From assembly GCF_024807615.1 (NCBI RefSeq), contig NZ_JANUCJ010000001.1, positions 1,058,361-1,122,360 of the forward strand: 64,000 bases of DNA, given 5' to 3'. The notes beneath the pieces are model-generated. The model was not told where the DNA came from, did no database searches, and was given only the letters and a program-made list of their open reading frames with translations. The position numbers and the translations under genes were made by a program. Numbering within the stretch: position 1 is the first letter of the stretch; each line of letters starts with the position of its first letter. Below are positions 49,000 to 58,205 of this stretch, one piece after another. This DNA comes from Tsukamurella ocularis (GTDB taxonomy: Bacteria; Actinomycetota; Actinomycetes; Mycobacteriales; Mycobacteriaceae).

Positions 49000-49094
49000 T
49001 AGATCATTCTGGACAGAGGACCGTCTATCGCAGTCGTTCCGTCGTCGGCGTGGTGCCAAGTCCGCGTCTCGTCGCTTGAGGTGAGGTTAGTTGG

Positions 49095-50303
49095 ATGAGT
49101 TCTGTCAGGCGGTTGTTCACCAGCGAGTCGGTCACCGAGGGCCACCCGGACAAGATCTGTGATGCGATCTCGGATTCGATCCTCGATGCCCTCCTGGCGG
49201 AGGATCCGACGTCGCGCGTTGCGGTGGAGACGCTGGTCACTACGGGTCAGGTGCATGTCGCGGGTGAGGTGACGACCTCCGCGTACGCCGACATCCCGCA
49301 CATTGTGCGCGACAAGGTGTTGGAGATCGGTTACGACAGCTCCGCGAAGGGTTTCGACGGCAATTCGTGTGGTGTGAATATCGCGATCGGCGCGCAGAGT
49401 CCCGAGATCGCGCAGGGCGTGGATCGGGCTTACGAGCACCGTGTGGACGGCGCGCAGGACGAGATCGACGCGCAGGGCGCGGGCGATCAGGGTTTGATGT
49501 TCGGTTACGCCTGCTCGGACACGCCGGAGCTGATGCCGCTGCCGATCTCGTTGGCGCACCGGCTCTCGCGCCGGCTGACCGAGGTGCGGAAGAACGGCAC
49601 GCTGCCGTATCTGCGTCCGGACGGCAAGACTCAGGTGACCATCGAGTATGCGGGTGAGCAGCCTGTTCGTCTGGATACCGTGGTGATCTCCAGTCAGCAC
49701 GCCGCTGATATCGACATCGACGGCATGCTCGCCCCGGATCTGCGCACTCATGTGCTGAACACGGTGATCGCGGATCTGAACCTGCCGAGCTTGGATACCT
49801 CTGCGGTGCGGCTGCTGGTGAATCCGACGGGTAAGTTCGTGCTGGGTGGGCCGATGGGTGATGCGGGTCTGACGGGCCGCAAGATCATCGTCGACACCTA
49901 CGGCGGTATGGCGCGGCACGGTGGTGGTGCGTTCTCGGGTAAGGATCCGTCGAAGGTGGACCGGTCGGCCGCGTACGCGATGCGCTGGGTGGCGAAGAAC
50001 GCCGTCGCCGCGGGCCTTGCGGAGCGGATCGAGGTGCAGGTCGCCTACGCCATCGGTAAGGCCTCGCCGGTCGGCCTGTTCGTCGAGACCTTCGGCACCG
50101 AGCAGCTCGACCCGATCAAGATCCAGCAGGCCATCGCTCAGGTCTTCGACTTGCGTCCCCGCGCGATCATCAACGACCTCGACCTGCTCCGGCCGATCTA
50201 TGCGCCCACCGCGGCGTACGGCCACTTCGGGCGTACTGATGTCGACCTGCCGTGGGAGCGCACCGACCGCGTGGACGCGTTGCGCTCCGCAGCCGGCCTC
50301 TGA
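49095..50303 (+). CDS. metK: S-adenosylmethionine synthase
   Basis: 402 residues, full length, starting [20 protein letters not shown]. It makes SAM from methionine and ATP. All signature motifs are present: [12 protein letters not shown] (His17-type active site), the [12 protein letters not shown] hexapeptide region, [20 protein letters not shown], and [19 protein letters not shown]. The gene stands alone next to a SAM-consuming mycolate methyltransferase and not in the usual gmk-rpoZ-coaBC-metK-priA neighbourhood, so it is probably an extra copy. Its codon usage changes: T-ending codons (GGT, GAT, CGT) are common in the first two thirds, while the last ~300 bp use mostly C/G-ending codons. 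No SAM riboswitch is seen upstream. Confidence 0.96.
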   Translation: MSSVRRLFTSESVTEGHPDKICDAISDSILDALLAEDPTSRVAVETLVTTGQVHVAGEVTTSAYADIPHIVRDKVLEIGYDSSAKGFDGNSCGVNIAIGAQSPEIAQGVDRAYEHRVDGAQDEIDAQGAGDQGLMFGYACSDTPELMPLPISLAHRLSRRLTEVRKNGTLPYLRPDGKTQVTIEYAGEQPVRLDTVVISSQHAADIDIDGMLAPDLRTHVLNTVIADLNLPSLDTSAVRLLVNPTGKFVLGGPMGDAGLTGRKIIVDTYGGMARHGGGAFSGKDPSKVDRSAAYAMRWVAKNAVAAGLAERIEVQVAYAIGKASPVGLFVETFGTEQLDPIKIQQAIAQVFDLRPRAIINDLDLLRPIYAPTAAYGHFGRTDVDLPWERTDRVDALRSAAGL

Positions 50304-50541
50304 CCCCCGCCGCGTGCATGCCGCTTAGGCCTATGAGGCTGTGACCGTTGGCCCGCATCGTCAAGCGTCAACCAGCGTTCCAATCCGGATCGCCCCCTGC
50401 GTCGAATACCTCATGTCCAGGTACAGCTAGACCGTCTTCGTACGACGGCTGGCGTGCCGAGGCGGCTGCGCGTGTACCCCGCGGGTGGCCGTCCCCGGCC
50501 CTGGTGCGCGGCACCAGGGCGAGGAAAGGAAGGCCAGGAGA

Positions 50542-51489
50542 ATGAGTCTGGTGGATGCGGCGCTGGATCGGTCGATCGCTTTCGGTTACTCGAACATCGG
50601 CTTCGCACTGCGCAAAGCGCGATGGGACGGCCGCGATCCGCGCGCCGAATCACTGGCGGGGTGCACCGTCGTCGTCACGGGAGCCACCTCAGGCATCGGG
50701 GCGGCGATCGCCGAGCAGGTCGTGGACCTGGGCGCGACGGTCGTCATCGTCGGGCGCAACAGTGGGCGCGCGACCGCGGTGCGAGACGGGATCCTCCGCC
50801 GCCAGCCGAACGCCTCCGTCATCGTCGAGCTCGGCGACGTCTCCGATCTCGATGCGCTCCCCGAGTTGGCCGCTCGCCTCGCGAAGCACGGCGTGGACGT
50901 GATCGTGCACAACGCCGGTGTGATGCCGCCGGAGTGGACGGCCGCCGGCAACGGCCACGAACTCTCTCTCGCCACCCACGTACTGGGGCCGGTGCTCCTG
51001 ACCGATCTGCTGCTGCCGCAGTTGGCCGACAGTGCGGACGCCCGGGTGATCTTCATGTCGTCGGGAGGCATGTACACCGCGGAACTCCCCGTCGACGATC
51101 TCGACTACCGCGAGGGGGAGTACAAGGGGGCCAGCGCGTACGCGCGGAGCAAACGCGTCCAGGTCGCGATGGTGCCGGTCCTGGCGCGGCGCTGGCAGTC
51201 GGCGCAGGTGACCGTCGCGGGAATGCATCCCGGATGGGTGGCCACCCCGGGCATAGCCGACTCCCTACCCGGTTTCACGAAACTGGCGGGCTCGCTGCTG
51301 CGGAACGCGGACCAGGGTGCGGACACGGCGGTCTGGCTAGCGGCGACGACGCCGAAGCCGGAGAGCGGCAAATTCTGGCACGATCGTGCCGAACGCCCCG
51401 AGCATTACCTGCGGCGCACGGAGTTCAGCGACAGCGATCGTCGCGCGGTATGGCGCCAGGTGTGCTCCTTCGCGGGCATCACACCCTGA
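50542..51489 (+). CDS. SDR-family oxidoreductase, DHRS12-like
   Basis: 315 residues from an ATG at 50542 with AGGAGA upstream. An N-terminal extension (DRSIAFGYSNIGFALRKARW) precedes a classical SDR domain: VVVTGATSGIGAAIA cofactor loop, DVIVHNAGVM, FMSSGGMYT, and YARSKR (catalytic YxxxK). The N-terminal FGYSN-type extension is shared with DHRS12-like SDRs, which are often found near SRPBCC proteins, as here. The substrate is unknown, probably a steroid-like or lipid alcohol/ketone. The next gene (SRPBCC) starts 52 bp downstream and is probably co-transcribed. Confidence 0.88.
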   Translation: MSLVDAALDRSIAFGYSNIGFALRKARWDGRDPRAESLAGCTVVVTGATSGIGAAIAEQVVDLGATVVIVGRNSGRATAVRDGILRRQPNASVIVELGDVSDLDALPELAARLAKHGVDVIVHNAGVMPPEWTAAGNGHELSLATHVLGPVLLTDLLLPQLADSADARVIFMSSGGMYTAELPVDDLDYREGEYKGASAYARSKRVQVAMVPVLARRWQSAQVTVAGMHPGWVATPGIADSLPGFTKLAGSLLRNADQGADTAVWLAATTPKPESGKFWHDRAERPEHYLRRTEFSDSDRRAVWRQVCSFAGITP

Positions 51490-51541
51490 TCCGGGGGCCC
51501 CGCGCCCCGAGCCACTTCGCCCAACTCCGGAAGGACAGACA

Positions 51542-51976
51542 GTGATCACCAAGCAGCAGACCGTGCGCACCGCGGCGCCCGTGGAAGTCGTGTTCGCCTA
51601 CCTGGCGGACTTCACCCATGCGCAGCAGTGGGATCCCAACGCGGTCGCGGTCACCTGCCTGGCCGGTGACGGCGGCGTGGGCTCGACCTACCAGGTTACG
51701 AGCATGTTCGCCGGTGTACGCACCGATCTCGACTACGAACTGACCGACCTTGAGCCCGCCTCATTGATCCGGTTGCGGGGGCACAAGAGCTCGCTGACCG
51801 CAGTCGACACCATCACCATCGCGCCTGACGGGGCCGGGAGCGCGGTGACCTACGCGGTGGAGTTCAGCTTCCACGGCGCGTTCCGCCTCTTCGAGCCAGT
51901 CCTCACCCTCGCCGTGAACAAGCTCTTCACGGACGGGGCCCGCGGGCTCTCGGCGCACCTGGACGCGCTCGCCTGA
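51542..51976 (+). CDS. SRPBCC-family lipid-binding protein
   Basis: 144 residues from a GTG at 51542 with CCGGAAGGAC upstream. The START/Bet v1-like pattern is clear: TVRTAAPVEVVFAYLADFTH at the N terminus, then QWDPNAVAVTCL, VGSTYQVTSMF, DYELTDLEPASLIRLRG, and a long C-terminal helix (NKLFTDGARGLSAHLDAL). These proteins hold a hydrophobic ligand in a cavity. Pairing with an SDR gene suggests that the two act on the same lipophilic substrate. No catalytic residues can be named. Confidence 0.88.
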   Translation: MITKQQTVRTAAPVEVVFAYLADFTHAQQWDPNAVAVTCLAGDGGVGSTYQVTSMFAGVRTDLDYELTDLEPASLIRLRGHKSSLTAVDTITIAPDGAGSAVTYAVEFSFHGAFRLFEPVLTLAVNKLFTDGARGLSAHLDALA

Positions 51977-52115
51977 ACTTCGAACGAGCTGCCCTGGCAT
52001 CAGAACCCCAGCGAGCCTTCGCCGGAGCCGGCGACCCGTCGGTCGTTTCCATCCGCGGCGGCGTCGGCTCCGAATGATCGGTGACCATGTTTCCGATCAG
52101 GAGGCGCCTCACCGT

Positions 52116-52736
52116 ATGGATACGACGGCCCGCCAAGGTAGACCACCCCGCATGAGCCGGGACAAGATCGTCGCGACGGCGATCGAGATCCTCACGCACG
52201 AGGGCTACGCGAACTTCTCCATGCGCCGCCTTGCTGCCCGGCTCGGCTCGAGCCCCATGGGGATCTACTACTACTTCGACTCGAAGGACGAACTCCTCGA
52301 CTACCTGTTCAACCGGCACGGCGGCGTGGCCGACCACCAGCGCGATCGTCCGTCGGACGATCCCTTCGAGCGCGTCGTGGAGTCCTCGGTGGCGGTGGTG
52401 CGTTTCCTCGAGGCCCGGCCCTGGGCGCTCGTGGGGATCCTGGACGGCTACATCGGGGTGGAGGAGTTCACCCGGGTCCACCTCCGGGACCTGGCCGACG
52501 GCGTGCGCGGCCTCGGTTTCGACGAGGAGGACGTAGCGGAGACAGTGCGCGGGATCTGGCGGATCGCGATCGGCGAGGCCGTGGTCGGCGCCTCGTCGAC
52601 GCGGACTGCGCGCTCGCACGTCCCGTGCGCGGAGACGATCGAGAGCTACCTGGTGGGAAGGCTCAGCCGCGGCCGGCTCTCCGACCGGTTGGAGCTCTCC
52701 AACCGGATGAACGACTCCGTGCGGAGCGGTTCATGA
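52116..52736 (+). CDS. TetR-family transcriptional regulator
   Basis: 206 residues from an ATG at 52116, preferred because CAGGAGGCG lies 9 bp upstream; the frame opens earlier (52074). The DNA-binding domain includes KIVATAIEILTHEGYANFSM and RRLAARLGSSPMGIYYYFDS (about 17-60). The C-terminal part is helical with FERVVESSVAVVRFLEAR and resembles TetR_C-type regulators. It lies between the SDR/SRPBCC pair and a convergent lipase gene, and probably controls one of them; no palindrome stands out in its upstream region. Confidence 0.88.
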   Translation: MDTTARQGRPPRMSRDKIVATAIEILTHEGYANFSMRRLAARLGSSPMGIYYYFDSKDELLDYLFNRHGGVADHQRDRPSDDPFERVVESSVAVVRFLEARPWALVGILDGYIGVEEFTRVHLRDLADGVRGLGFDEEDVAETVRGIWRIAIGEAVVGASSTRTARSHVPCAETIESYLVGRLSRGRLSDRLELSNRMNDSVRSGS

Positions 52737-52765
52737 CTGCCCCGGTGGGCCTCCCGGACGCCCCC

Positions 52766-53755
52766 TCACGCGCGCTCCGCGAGGTGTTTTCCGGCGGAGC
52801 CGATCGCGGCGCGGGTGAACGCCCGCATCGATGTCGCGCGGGCGGCCAGGATGTCAGCGGCGTGGTACATCCCCGGCTCCACGAGCAGCTCCACCGGCGC
52901 TCCGGCGGCCTCCAGCCGACGCGCGTAGTCGACGTCCTCGTCGTGGAAGAGGTCCAGCTCGCCGACGCCGATCCACGCGGGCGGCAGGCCGGAGAGGTCG
53001 GTGCGACGGGCGGGCGCGGCGTAGGCGGGGACGTCCCGATCGGCGTGCCCGGCGCCGAGGTAGGCGTCCCAGGCGAAGGCGTTGGAGCGGCGAGTCCACA
53101 CGAGGGCGCCGCGGTGATCGGCCGGCCGGGTCGGGGTGCGATCGTCGAGCATCGGGTAGACCAGTAGTTGGAAAGCCACGGGCAGGCCCTCGTCGACGGC
53201 GCGCTGCACTACGCCCGCGGCGAGTCCGCCGCCCGCGCTGGCTCCGCCCACGCCGATCCGTGTGGCGTCGATTCCGCGCTCGGCGGCACGGTGGTGCAGC
53301 CAGCGCAGTGCCGCGAAGCAGTCGTTGTGCCCCGCAGGGAACGGGTGCTCGGGCGCCAGCCGGTACCGGGTGCTGACGACGATCGTGCCCGTGTCCCGCG
53401 CGATCCGCACGCACCGCTGATGGTCGATCTCGGGCGCCCCGACGATGGTGCCGCCGCCGTGGATCCACAGCAGCGCACCTCCGTTCGGGACCGCGGGCGT
53501 GTAGACGTAGACATCCTGCCCGCCGTCGACGTTGTGCCTCCCCACAGTGACGCCGCCCCGCGTCGGCATGCCCGACGGTCCGCGCGCCGCCCGGACCGCC
53601 TTCAGCGTGACCGGCCCGACCGAGGGGATCATCGCCGCGGCGGGGTGCCGCAGTCCGGGCGCCGCTCCGCGGAGGGCGAGGGCTCTCCCGGCGGCCGATC
53701 CCGCGGCGGTACCCACCGCTCCGAGCACGGGTAGGAGCATCCATCGAGCCTTCAT
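52766..53755 (-). CDS. Alpha/beta-hydrolase of the hormone-sensitive-lipase family
   Basis: 329 residues from an ATG at 53755 with GGAGG. After an Ala/Gly-rich hydrophobic N terminus, which may anchor it to the membrane, the HSL-type oxyanion motif LLWIHGGGTIVG (about 95), the nucleophile GVGGASAGGGL (Ser about 172), the acidic residue in GELDLFHDEDVDYA, and His in MYHAAD (near 300) complete the triad. These enzymes cleave esters of short or medium chains (mycobacterial Lip-type esterases). The gene converges with the TetR gene (30-bp gap), which may be its regulator. Confidence 0.9.
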   Translation of the reverse strand: MKARWMLLPVLGAVGTAAGSAAGRALALRGAAPGLRHPAAAMIPSVGPVTLKAVRAARGPSGMPTRGGVTVGRHNVDGGQDVYVYTPAVPNGGALLWIHGGGTIVGAPEIDHQRCVRIARDTGTIVVSTRYRLAPEHPFPAGHNDCFAALRWLHHRAAERGIDATRIGVGGASAGGGLAAGVVQRAVDEGLPVAFQLLVYPMLDDRTPTRPADHRGALVWTRRSNAFAWDAYLGAGHADRDVPAYAAPARRTDLSGLPPAWIGVGELDLFHDEDVDYARRLEAAGAPVELLVEPGMYHAADILAARATSMRAFTRAAIGSAGKHLAERA

Positions 53756-53905
53756 CGTCGCCTCCGTCGTCCATGCGGTCCGGTTCCGTAGGCACAACCC
53801 GGACAGCCCCCGTCGATCATCGCGCATTCCGGCGCCGCTCACCGGGGAGTCGGCGGACCTGCGTTATCGCAGTATGTGCAGAACGCCGGTGGGTGGTGAT
53901 GCCCG

Positions 53906-53938
53906 AATTCGGGCGAAATTCGGGCGAAATTCGGGCGA
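53906..53938. repeat. Three tandem copies of an 11-bp unit
   Basis: AATTCGGGCGA occurs three times head to tail without mismatches (53906-53916, 53917-53927, 53928-53938), in the gap between the lipase gene and the small gene at 54143. Origin is probably slippage, but a protein-binding array is possible. Confidence 0.85.
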
Positions 53939-54142
53939 TTTCGCGTCAGCGTTGGTGTACGAGGTCCCGCCAACGCGTGGAGTGTGCTTATCCTCTCCTC
54001 ACGAGATTGCGCAGAAGATCGCCATCGGCGACTGATGGCTGCACGATCGATATTCCGTCGAGCAGCCGGCGGGGAGCACGCGGACCATCGGCACCGGGTA
54101 CGACACCCGGGCCGAGTAGCCCCCAGGGAAGGCACGAACGCC

Positions 54143-54448
54143 ATGCGCAGGTCGAAGACCGAGACGGTCACCCCCGATCCCGAGGCTGCGGTGGACGCGG
54201 CAGCGAGCGCCCCGGCGAGGGTCGATCCAGCGCTCGCGATCGGCACGGAGGTCGTCGCTTTCGCCGGTTCGGACCGCGAGTCCGCGGGTCGGATCGTCGA
54301 CGACTTCGGCGACTTCACCCCCGTCGCCACGGAGTACGACGGGGAGCGCATCGCCGAACCCGCCCGACGATGGGCCGTCCTCACGACGAGCGGTGACCTG
54401 CTCTTCGCCGACTCCGCCGACCTCACTGCCGAGCCGACGGCAAAATGA
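54143..54448 (+). CDS. Small hypothetical protein
   Basis: 101 residues from an ATG at 54143, with AGGGAAGG upstream (about 12 bp). The product starts MRRSKTETVTPDPEAAVDAA; an Ala/Asp-rich N terminus precedes a compact domain (about 33-100: IGTEVVAFAGSDRESAGRIV, then WAVLTTSGDLLFAD) with the pattern of a small SH3-like beta barrel. No signal peptide. It lies in front of the PF10118-type gene but is separated from it by a TTGACA-containing promoter, so it may be a separate transcript. Confidence 0.6.
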   Translation: MRRSKTETVTPDPEAAVDAAASAPARVDPALAIGTEVVAFAGSDRESAGRIVDDFGDFTPVATEYDGERIAEPARRWAVLTTSGDLLFADSADLTAEPTAK

Positions 54449-54461
54449 TAGAAATCGGCGC

Positions 54462-54490
54462 TTGACATATCACCGAGCGCGCACCAGACT
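54462..54490 (+). promoter_or_regulatory. Probable promoter of the metal-dependent hydrolase gene
   Basis: TTGACA (from about 54462) is followed after 17 bp by CAGACT, a weak -10 box, about 55 bp before the ATG at 54546. A short TACA-TCG-TTGTA inverted repeat near 54504-54515 could be an operator. Confidence 0.5.
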
Positions 54491-54545
54491 TCGGATCAGT
54501 TCCTACATCGTTGTACGAATCTCTCCGACAGGGCTGGAGTCGAGC

Positions 54546-55460
54546 ATGGTGTCCCTCAGCAACAAGGCCGGTGTCGCCGCGTCCGCGGCGACCGAACCCG
54601 TCGGCGTGGAGATCCACGCCCGCAACGTCGAATTCGACTGGGAGAATGTCCCGCTGGAGTGGATTCCGGGACAGCCGGTGGCCAGCGACATCGTCAGCAG
54701 CATCCTGCACGTGATCCTGCCCGAGGGTGAGCGCTGGTTCTGCGAGGTCTACACCGAGGCGCTGCCGTATGTGAAGGACGAGGACCTCGCGCGCACGATG
54801 CGCGGCTTCATCGGCCAGGAGGCCATGCACGCCGAGTCGCACGACCGCGCCCTCGCCGAGTACCTGGAGCGCTGCGGCATCGACACCGCGCCCCTCGCTC
54901 GGCAAATGGAGTACACCTTCCGCAAGATCCTCGCCCCGCGCCGCTACCGCTCGGACCGCGCGCAGTACAACGACATGGTGCAGCGGCTCTGGCTCATCGC
55001 CGGCATCGAGCATTACACCGCGATCCTGGGCGTCTTCGCACTCAACAATGCGTGGGACGACTACGACGTCAACCCCGTGATGGCCGACATCTGTCGCTGG
55101 CACGGCGCCGAGGAGGTCGAGCACCGGTCCGTCGCGCACGACGTGGCGAACTACTTCGACCCCGGTTACCTGCACCGCGTACGGGCGATGCTCACCATCG
55201 TCTTCTTCCTGGGGGTCACGCTGCACCGCTCCTCCGGATTCCTGCTCCGCAAGGACCCGCATTTCAGCTACTCCTACCCGCGGCTGTGGTGGGAGTACCT
55301 CAAAGCCTCGCACAAGGGGCTGCTGCCGAAGATCCGCAGCGTCATCAAGTACACGCTGCTCTACTTCAAGCCGAGCTTCGATCCCGCGTCGATCGGGTCG
55401 ACCGCGCAGGCTGTCGCCTACCTCGCCACGTCGCCTGCCGCCCGCGCCGCCGAGTCCTGA
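54546..55460 (+). CDS. Predicted metal-dependent hydrolase (PF10118-like)
   Basis: 304 residues from an ATG at 54546. The protein is helical and rich in His/Glu motifs: FIGQEAMHAESHDRALAEYL (about 85-105), IAGIEHYTAILGVF, and CRWHGAEEVEHRSVAHDVA (about 182-200), spaced like di-metal ferritin-like helical bundles. This matches the uncharacterised family of predicted metal-dependent hydrolases, some of which sit beside lipid or hydrocarbon-related genes. It ends with a hydrophobic/basic region (IVFFLGVTLHR). The next gene begins 80 bp downstream on the same strand. The substrate is unknown. Confidence 0.85.
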   Translation: MVSLSNKAGVAASAATEPVGVEIHARNVEFDWENVPLEWIPGQPVASDIVSSILHVILPEGERWFCEVYTEALPYVKDEDLARTMRGFIGQEAMHAESHDRALAEYLERCGIDTAPLARQMEYTFRKILAPRRYRSDRAQYNDMVQRLWLIAGIEHYTAILGVFALNNAWDDYDVNPVMADICRWHGAEEVEHRSVAHDVANYFDPGYLHRVRAMLTIVFFLGVTLHRSSGFLLRKDPHFSYSYPRLWWEYLKASHKGLLPKIRSVIKYTLLYFKPSFDPASIGSTAQAVAYLATSPAARAAES

Positions 55461-55540
55461 CGACGAACCATGGCGCGCGCCACCCGTTTCGTCCAGACTG
55501 TGAGGGTTCACCGGCCACTTCGAGAGGACCACGACCGAGC

Positions 55541-56521
55541 ATGATCAGCACCCGCATCACGGAGATGTTCGGCATCGACCACCCGGTGGTCTGCGGCGGT
55601 ATGACGGGCCTGGGCACCGCCCCGCTCATCTCGGCCGTCGCCAACGCCGGCGCGCTGGGTTTCCTCACCGCGCTGACCCAGCCGAGCCCCGAGGCGCTGG
55701 CCGCGGAGATCAAGCGCACGCAGGACCTGACGGACAAGCCTTTCGGCGTGAACCTGACGATCCTGCCGACGATCAACCCCGTGCCCTACGACGAGTACCG
55801 CGCGGTCATCGTCGAGTCCGGCGTGAAGATCGTCGAGACCGCCGGGTCGAGCCCCGCGCCGCACCTGCCCGACTTCCAGGCTGCCGGCGTCAAGGTCATT
55901 CACAAGGCCACCAGCGTGCGGCACGCCCTCTCTGCCGAGCGTAAGGGCGTCGACGTCATCAGCATCGACGGCTTCGAGTGCGCCGGTCACCCGGGCGAGG
56001 ACGATGTGCCCGGGCTCATCCTCATCCCCGCCGCCGTGCGGCAGTTGCGCATCCCCGTCATCGCCTCGGGCGGCATCGCCACCGGCAGCGGCCTCGCCGC
56101 CGCGCTGGCACTGGGCGCCGACGCCGTCAACATGGGTACCCGCTTCATGGCGACGGTCGAGGCCCCTATTCACGAGAACGTCAAGAACCAGATCGTCGCG
56201 AACTCCGAGCGCGACACCGTGCTCGTCTTCCGGAACTTCCACAACACGGCCCGGGTCGTGCGGAACTCGATCTCCGAGCAGATCGTCGCGATCGGCGAGC
56301 GGCCGGGCGCCGTCTTCGACGATGTCGCCGAGCTCGCGTCCGGTGCCCGTGGCCGCACCAACGTCCTCGCGGAAGGGCGCATGGAGGACGGCATGTGGTG
56401 GGCCGGCCAGACGCAGGGCCTCGTCGAGGAGGTCGACACCGTCGCCGCCGTCGTCGACAAGGTGGTCGCCGATGCCGAGGAGATCATGACCCGCCGCCTG
56501 CCGGGCCTCGTCCGCAACTGA
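55541..56521 (+). CDS. Nitronate monooxygenase / 2-nitropropane dioxygenase-like FMN enzyme
   Basis: 326 residues from an ATG at 55541. The TIM-barrel FMN enzyme motifs are all seen: HPVVCGGMTGLGTAPLISAV at the N terminus, FGVNLTILP, the DGFECAGHPGEDD segment, and the phosphate-binding VIASGGIATGSGLAAALALG and GTRFMATVEAP. Family members oxidise nitronates, or act as related flavin oxidoreductases on acyl-type substrates. The GFECAGHPGE variation around the catalytic His is the one found in acyl-CoA-type or NPD-like members. No other pathway gene is adjacent. Confidence 0.9.
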   Translation: MISTRITEMFGIDHPVVCGGMTGLGTAPLISAVANAGALGFLTALTQPSPEALAAEIKRTQDLTDKPFGVNLTILPTINPVPYDEYRAVIVESGVKIVETAGSSPAPHLPDFQAAGVKVIHKATSVRHALSAERKGVDVISIDGFECAGHPGEDDVPGLILIPAAVRQLRIPVIASGGIATGSGLAAALALGADAVNMGTRFMATVEAPIHENVKNQIVANSERDTVLVFRNFHNTARVVRNSISEQIVAIGERPGAVFDDVAELASGARGRTNVLAEGRMEDGMWWAGQTQGLVEEVDTVAAVVDKVVADAEEIMTRRLPGLVRN

Positions 56522-56582
56522 CCGATCCCCGGGCCCCGAGGTGCCAGGTGTCGTCGCGCGTGGAAGCGACCTCTGCGGGGCC

Positions 56583-58205
56583 TCAGTCCACCTGGAACCA
56601 GCCGGCAGAGTAGCCGCCGTCGTTGCCTCGCCCGTCCATCGCCAGCGCCATCGGCGGCAATGTCGTGCGGTGCGTGCCGCCGGGCTTGTGTTCGTCCCAG
56701 GTCACCATGACCCGCAGCATGTACCGGCCCGGCTTGAGCCGGGGCAGCACGACGGTGTCGGTCGACACCGACACCGGGGGTGCGGCAGTGAGGTCCTGGT
56801 ACGGCTGGGTCGAAACCATGGACTTCAGGTCGGGTGAGCCGTCGACCTGTGCGACCTTGCGGCCGGACTCGGTGACCACCTGGTACGAGACTCTCCAGCG
56901 ATCGTAGGTCGGCGCCGAGCCACGGTTGACCCAATGCACTGCCGCGCTCGGGCCCGAGCCGCCGGCGGTGACGTCCACCCGCTCCACCGCGTATCGGTAG
57001 CCGGCGAACTTCGTCGCCCGCTCCCACAGCGTGTACTGCTCGTCGGTCATCCGCTCCGGTCGGCTCTGTGCGGGGAATCCGGTGCTGGAGACGAGCGAGA
57101 CATGGCCGTTCACCACATCGCGCAGGCCCCGACGGTAGTAGTCCAGCACGGTGCCGCCGGAGAGCAGCTGCGGCGGCCATTCCGTGATGACCGGCGCAGT
57201 ACGGAACCGCGTGGCGAGCACGCCGATGAGGGGATCACGGTTCTTGACGTACTCCGACCAGCGGTTCTCCGCCCAGGTCGGGAGGATAGGCATGGCGCCG
57301 AGCGAGTCCGAACGGATGCCGACAGGGCGCCGCAAGGTCTTCACCTCGGGGCTGTCGCGGAGCAGGAGTCCGGCGATCGCGGGATTCCCCATCGTCGAGA
57401 CGATCTGGGTCGACGGGAAGGCGCGCAAGGTCGCGCCCACCAGCCGCTGCGCCGACGCGTAGGTGAGGTACTGGTCGCGGTACTGGCTGTAATAGCCGAG
57501 GTCGGCCCGGCTCGACTCGGGGGATGGTGCGGGCACCTTCAGCGTATCCCGTGCGAAGGCGACGTGGTTCTCGCTGAAGTCGCCGTAGCCCGACATCTCG
57601 TACATCGCGACCCGCTCGTCACGGTCGTAGCGTCGGCCCAGCGCGGTGATCAGGGCTGCGAATCGGTCGAGGTAGGCGGCGCTGTTCCACTCCGGTAGGA
57701 CGTAGTCCACGCCCTCTGCGCTGCGGGTGGTCGTGGCGCCCGGGATCGAGCGAAACCAGTCCGGCACCATCGATACCGTCTGGCCCTTCGTCGTCGCGTC
57801 GCAGCACGAGTCGAATGCGGTGATCCGGAACCCGAATTGCCGTCCCTGCGATGCCGCGCTTGCGATCTCCTTGTCCAGCGCGCTGAAGTCGTAACGCTCC
57901 GTGTCGGGTGCGCTCGCGGCCACACGGGCCGGATCTCTCGGTTGCAGCACGCGCCACGGAATCCGGACGCTCTCGAAACGTGTGCCGGGCCATGCGGGTC
58001 GGTCCCGATTCGGATCGCTCGATTGCGGGAACAGGGGTGTGAGGATGTTCTCGTACTGGCCGCGCATCGGATTGACGAGGTCCGGGCCGTCGAAGTCGAC
58101 GGTGCCGGGTTCCGTTGGGCGCGAGGTGCATCCGCCGACGACGGCGAGGGTGAGCGCGAGTGCGACGACGCGCTTCGGTACGACGCCGGAACGCGCCTGT
58201 GTCAC
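56583..58205 (-). CDS. DUF4832-type lipoprotein with glycoside-hydrolase-like fold
   Basis: 540 residues from a GTG at 58205 that overlaps the stop of the upstream Wzz-like gene by 4 bp. A signal peptide with lipobox VVGGC (about residue 21) anchors it outside. The body has a (beta/alpha)8-like pattern with LVNPMRGQYENILTP, ALDKEIASAASQGRQFGFRI, RVAMYEMSGYGDFSENHVAF and ITEWPPQLL, where Glu residues at strand ends resemble GH5-like catalytic sites, and the C-terminal domain (about 430-540) is a beta sandwich typical of the DUF4832 layout. It probably trims or binds the polysaccharide made by the neighbouring genes. Confidence 0.8.
   Translation of the reverse strand: MTQARSGVVPKRVVALALTLAVVGGCTSRPTEPGTVDFDGPDLVNPMRGQYENILTPLFPQSSDPNRDRPAWPGTRFESVRIPWRVLQPRDPARVAASAPDTERYDFSALDKEIASAASQGRQFGFRITAFDSCCDATTKGQTVSMVPDWFRSIPGATTTRSAEGVDYVLPEWNSAAYLDRFAALITALGRRYDRDERVAMYEMSGYGDFSENHVAFARDTLKVPAPSPESSRADLGYYSQYRDQYLTYASAQRLVGATLRAFPSTQIVSTMGNPAIAGLLLRDSPEVKTLRRPVGIRSDSLGAMPILPTWAENRWSEYVKNRDPLIGVLATRFRTAPVITEWPPQLLSGGTVLDYYRRGLRDVVNGHVSLVSSTGFPAQSRPERMTDEQYTLWERATKFAGYRYAVERVDVTAGGSGPSAAVHWVNRGSAPTYDRWRVSYQVVTESGRKVAQVDGSPDLKSMVSTQPYQDLTAAPPVSVSTDTVVLPRLKPGRYMLRVMVTWDEHKPGGTHRTTLPPMALAMDGRGNDGGYSAGWFQVD

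Noticed and set aside
49000-49094. SAM riboswitch upstream of metK
   Set aside because: The 95-bp gap has no stem pattern resembling a SAM riboswitch, and the spacing is too short for SAM-I.
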